A DNA stretch of 8,879 bases, taken from positions 1 through 8,879 of the forward strand of contig JAAYZZ010000034.1 in the NCBI GenBank assembly GCA_012514595.1, in the 5' to 3' direction. The notes beneath the pieces are model-generated. The model was not told the DNA's origin. It did not search any database and saw nothing but the letters and a program-made list of their open reading frames with translations. How positions within the stretch are numbered: the first letter of the stretch is position 1; each line of letters opens with the position of its first letter. This DNA comes from Elusimicrobiota bacterium (GTDB taxonomy: Bacteria; Omnitrophota; Gorgyraeia; Zapsychrales; Fredricksoniimonadaceae). The position numbers and the translations under genes were made by a program. Below, in pieces: positions 6,847 to 8,879 of the stretch.

Positions 6847-7989
6847 GTGGTTGAAGAGATGATCTGCCTGAGATGTCCGAACGGATGTCATCTTACCGTG
6901 ACCGGGGAGGCGGAAGGGAATGCCCGGGTCGCGGGGAACAGGTGCGAGAAGGGGCTCGCCTTTGCCCGCCAGGTCTTGGGGGGCAGGTCTCCGGCGGGAA
7001 GCCTCCGTCATTTTGTCTCGACTGAGAAGAAGGACTATGATCCCGGGACGCTCGGGCAGGTGGTGGCCCTCTGGGGGATGGAGTTCGCCCAGGTCCGTCG
7101 TCATCTCATGCCCGAGGGGAGTCCCGAACGCACGCTTTTCCGGGCGGTCGTTGAGGACACCGCCGGCGGGCTGTGGACCGTGGAGGAGATCGTGCCCGCG
7201 ACATACCTCACAAAGATGCGGATCGTCCGGACGCTAGAGGTCCTTTCCAGAGAAGGGATGCCTGGTGTGCTCCCTTATCGCAAAGGTCTCGACGGGGAAT
7301 ATCTGCAGTCCTTCCGGGGAGGTCTCTGGCAGATGGTCCCGTTCATTCCGGGAGAGAGACTGGACAGGGCCCTGTATCTTTATGAAGGCTGGAGGGCTAG
7401 GCCCCTGGCGTCATTTCTCATCGAACTTCGAAAAAGGTCCGGCGCGCTGACCTTTCTGGACCATGATGTGCCCTTTTCCATGAATAGCTATATTGATCGT
7501 CTCATAGGGCAGATCGAACGGAACCGGCCCGCGATCGTGCCGCGCGTCCTTCGGGTGACACAATTTCTTGAGGCAGGGCTTTACAGGGACATGGACCGGA
7601 TCCCGGTCCACTTCAGCCACGGGGATTTTCACCCGCTCAATGTCATCTGGGGAAAGGACGATGTCCGGGCTGTGATCGACTGGGAATTCCTGGGTCTCAA
7701 GCCTGAAATTTACGACACGTGCAACATGCTGGGGTGTCTCGGGATCGAGAATCCGGACAGCCTTATGCGCGACCTTTCGGTCGGGTTCGTGACGGATCTC
7801 AAAAGGGCCGGGATCTTTGCGCCGGTCAGCTGGACGCGTTTGGTGGATCATATCGTGGCGCTGCGTTTCGCGTGGCTGTCGGAGTGGCTTCGAAAGAGAG
7901 ATGAGGAGATGGTGGAGATGGAGCTTGACTACATGGACCTTCTCATCGAGCACAGGACGGATCTGATGGCCTCCTGGGGTCTGGATTGA
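6847..7989 (+). CDS. DUF1667-like cysteine module fused to an APH/choline-kinase-like phosphotransferase
   Basis: A 380-residue two-part protein starting at GTG 6847. Residues 1-45 carry Cys7, Cys10, Cys14 and Cys33 in the pattern CxxCPxGCxLxV...VxGNxCxxG, which matches the N-terminal metal/Fe-S-type motif of DUF1667 proteins, usually small free-standing partners of FAD dehydrogenases. Residues about 62-345 form an aminoglycoside phosphotransferase/choline kinase fold: a small lobe (FRAVVED, LWTVEEI), a hinge near WQMVPFIPGERLDR, the catalytic loop HGDFHPLN (258-265, Asp260 as likely base) and the metal-binding IDWE (Asp278). The small-lobe position that usually holds the ATP-contacting Lys appears to be Glu113/Glu114. 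The substrate is unknown; antibiotic resistance is not implied, as the superfamily phosphorylates sugars, choline, amino acids and proteins. It lies 16 bp after recG, suggesting co-transcription. The C-terminal lobe ends in Met/Glu-rich helices. No signal peptide; cytoplasmic. Confidence 0.8.
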   Translation: MVEEMICLRCPNGCHLTVTGEAEGNARVAGNRCEKGLAFARQVLGGRSPAGSLRHFVSTEKKDYDPGTLGQVVALWGMEFAQVRRHLMPEGSPERTLFRAVVEDTAGGLWTVEEIVPATYLTKMRIVRTLEVLSREGMPGVLPYRKGLDGEYLQSFRGGLWQMVPFIPGERLDRALYLYEGWRARPLASFLIELRKRSGALTFLDHDVPFSMNSYIDRLIGQIERNRPAIVPRVLRVTQFLEAGLYRDMDRIPVHFSHGDFHPLNVIWGKDDVRAVIDWEFLGLKPEIYDTCNMLGCLGIENPDSLMRDLSVGFVTDLKRAGIFAPVSWTRLVDHIVALRFAWLSEWLRKRDEEMVEMELDYMDLLIEHRTDLMASWGLD

Positions 7990-8042
7990 GGAAGAATTGG
8001 CTTTTCTCGCCGGCATCTTTGTGGCAAGATAGGGCGCATTAA

Positions 8043-8051
8043 AAGGGAGAG
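8043..8051 (+). promoter_or_regulatory. Shine-Dalgarno sequence for pyruvate kinase
   Basis: AAGGGAGAG ends 2 nt before ATG 8054, with GGAG 4 nt from the start. A CAAGAT box at 8025-8030 could be a -10 giving a short leader that contains this site, but no good -35 lies 16-18 nt upstream (TTGGCT at 7997-8002 is 22 nt away). The 64-bp gap after the kinase-fusion gene shows no terminator hairpin. Confidence 0.5.
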
Positions 8052-8053
8052 AT

Positions 8054-8879
8054 ATGCCGAAGACAAGGATCGTCTGCACGCTGGGTCCCGCCTCATCCAC
8101 GGAAACGGTTCTGCGCAAGATGATGCTCGCGGGGATGGATGTGGTGCGGATCAATTTTTCGCACGGAAACCTCGAGAAGCACAAAGAGCAGATCGAGATC
8201 GTCCGCCGTCTGAACAAGAAATATCGCCGGCGCATTCGGATCCTCGGGGATCTGGAGGGGCACCGGATCCGGATCGGGCGCTTGAAGGGACATCGCCCGG
8301 TGGAGGTGTTTCGGCGGCAGGTCGTCTCGCTTGTGCCGCGGGATATCGCGGGCGAGAAGGATGTCCTTCCCTTTGATTATCACGGGGATCTTTCCGTCTT
8401 CCGGAAGGGCCACGAGATTTTTATCGACGACGGGAACATCGCGCTTGTTGTCGAAGGGGTCTCGGCGGGTCGTCTGAAAACGCGGGTTCTGATCGGGGGC
8501 CTGATCAAGGAACGCAAGGGCATCAATGCGCCTGATGTGCCCCTGGCCTTTCGGGGTGTGGCGCCCCACGACCAGCCCAATATCGCCTTTTGTCTCGCCG
8601 AGAAACTGGATTTCATGGCGCTCTCCTTCGTGCGGAGCCGCGCGGATGTCGTGGCTGTGCGCAAGCTTATCGAGGGAGCCGCCCCTGGGCCCCAGATCAT
8701 TTCCAAGATCGAGAACCGGGAGGGGATCCACAATATCGATCAGATCCTGGATGTTTCCGACGGGGTTATGGTGGCCCGGGGGGATATGGGGGTCTCCATC
8801 CCTATATGGGAGGTCCCCATGGTCCAGAAGATGATCATCCGAAAGTGCAACGCGGTCCGCAAGCCTGTTGTCACGGCGA
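8054..8879 (+). CDS. pyk: Pyruvate kinase, N-terminal part (3' partial)
   Basis: Pyruvate kinase converts phosphoenolpyruvate and ADP to pyruvate and ATP in the last step of glycolysis. The frame is open to the right edge, giving 275 of about 470-480 residues: the start of the TIM-barrel A domain, the inserted B (lid) domain (about 76-165) and most of the remaining A domain; the C domain is outside. Active-site residues seen are Arg32, Asn34 and Ser36 (RINFSHG), Asp66, Arg73, Lys218 and Glu220 (SKIENREG) and Asp244 (RGDMG). Departures from the usual sequence: GHRIR in place of GPKIR after Asp66, GVS in place of GVE after RGDMG, and HDQPN where most enzymes have TEKD. These suggest a divergent subfamily, though the phosphoryl-transfer Lys and metal ligands remain. 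The start ATG 8054 has a Shine-Dalgarno sequence and matches the normal family N-terminus. Confidence 0.93.
   Translation, partial: MPKTRIVCTLGPASSTETVLRKMMLAGMDVVRINFSHGNLEKHKEQIEIVRRLNKKYRRRIRILGDLEGHRIRIGRLKGHRPVEVFRRQVVSLVPRDIAGEKDVLPFDYHGDLSVFRKGHEIFIDDGNIALVVEGVSAGRLKTRVLIGGLIKERKGINAPDVPLAFRGVAPHDQPNIAFCLAEKLDFMALSFVRSRADVVAVRKLIEGAAPGPQIISKIENREGIHNIDQILDVSDGVMVARGDMGVSIPIWEVPMVQKMIIRKCNAVRKPVVTA

Noticed and set aside
7990..8053. Possible terminator between the kinase-fusion gene and pyruvate kinase
   Set aside because: No GC-rich stem followed by T residues could be found in the 64-bp gap.
7411..8731. Overlapping minus-strand open frames opposite the kinase-fusion and pyruvate kinase genes
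   Set aside because: Both sense genes show catalytic motifs in the right order; the antisense frames are shadows.

Overview
The window is a GC-rich, gene-dense piece of a chromosome from an uncultivated-looking, diderm (Gram-negative) bacterium. The evidence for two membranes is a tripartite-type RND permease next to a large secreted beta-barrel protein that ends in an outer-membrane C-terminal signature. The housekeeping genes recG and pyruvate kinase point to a core chromosome rather than a plasmid or phage. The lineage cannot be fixed from the sequence; the gene style recalls candidate phyla such as Omnitrophota or Elusimicrobiota, but this is a guess.

Layout: (i) 2-1534 (+), the C-terminal half of an RND efflux permease, cut by the left edge. 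(ii) 1587-4136 (+), a roughly 850-residue outer-membrane beta-barrel of unknown family, with its own promoter-like sequence. (iii) 4137-4568 (-), a small four-helix membrane protein, convergent with (ii) and meeting it end to end with no gap. (iv) a ~100-bp divergent promoter region. (v) 4668-6830 (+), RecG helicase carrying an unusual in-frame 105-bp insert. (vi) 6847-7989 (+), a protein that joins an N-terminal four-cysteine DUF1667-like module to an APH/choline-kinase-like phosphotransferase; it lies 16 bp behind recG, probably in the same operon. (vii) 8054-8879 (+), the N-terminal 275 residues of a somewhat divergent pyruvate kinase, cut by the right edge.

The genes do not form one obvious pathway. 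RND permease plus outer-membrane barrel may be a cell-envelope export pair. RecG (replication-fork rescue), the fused kinase and pyruvate kinase are co-oriented. The most unusual points are the palindrome-bounded insert inside the RecG helicase domain, the cysteine-cluster/kinase fusion, and three genes whose best -10 boxes lie only 6-7 nt before the start codon with no Shine-Dalgarno sequence, which suggests leaderless transcripts. No tRNA, rRNA, CRISPR array, transposase or phage gene is visible, and no gene-free stretch exceeds about 100 bases.
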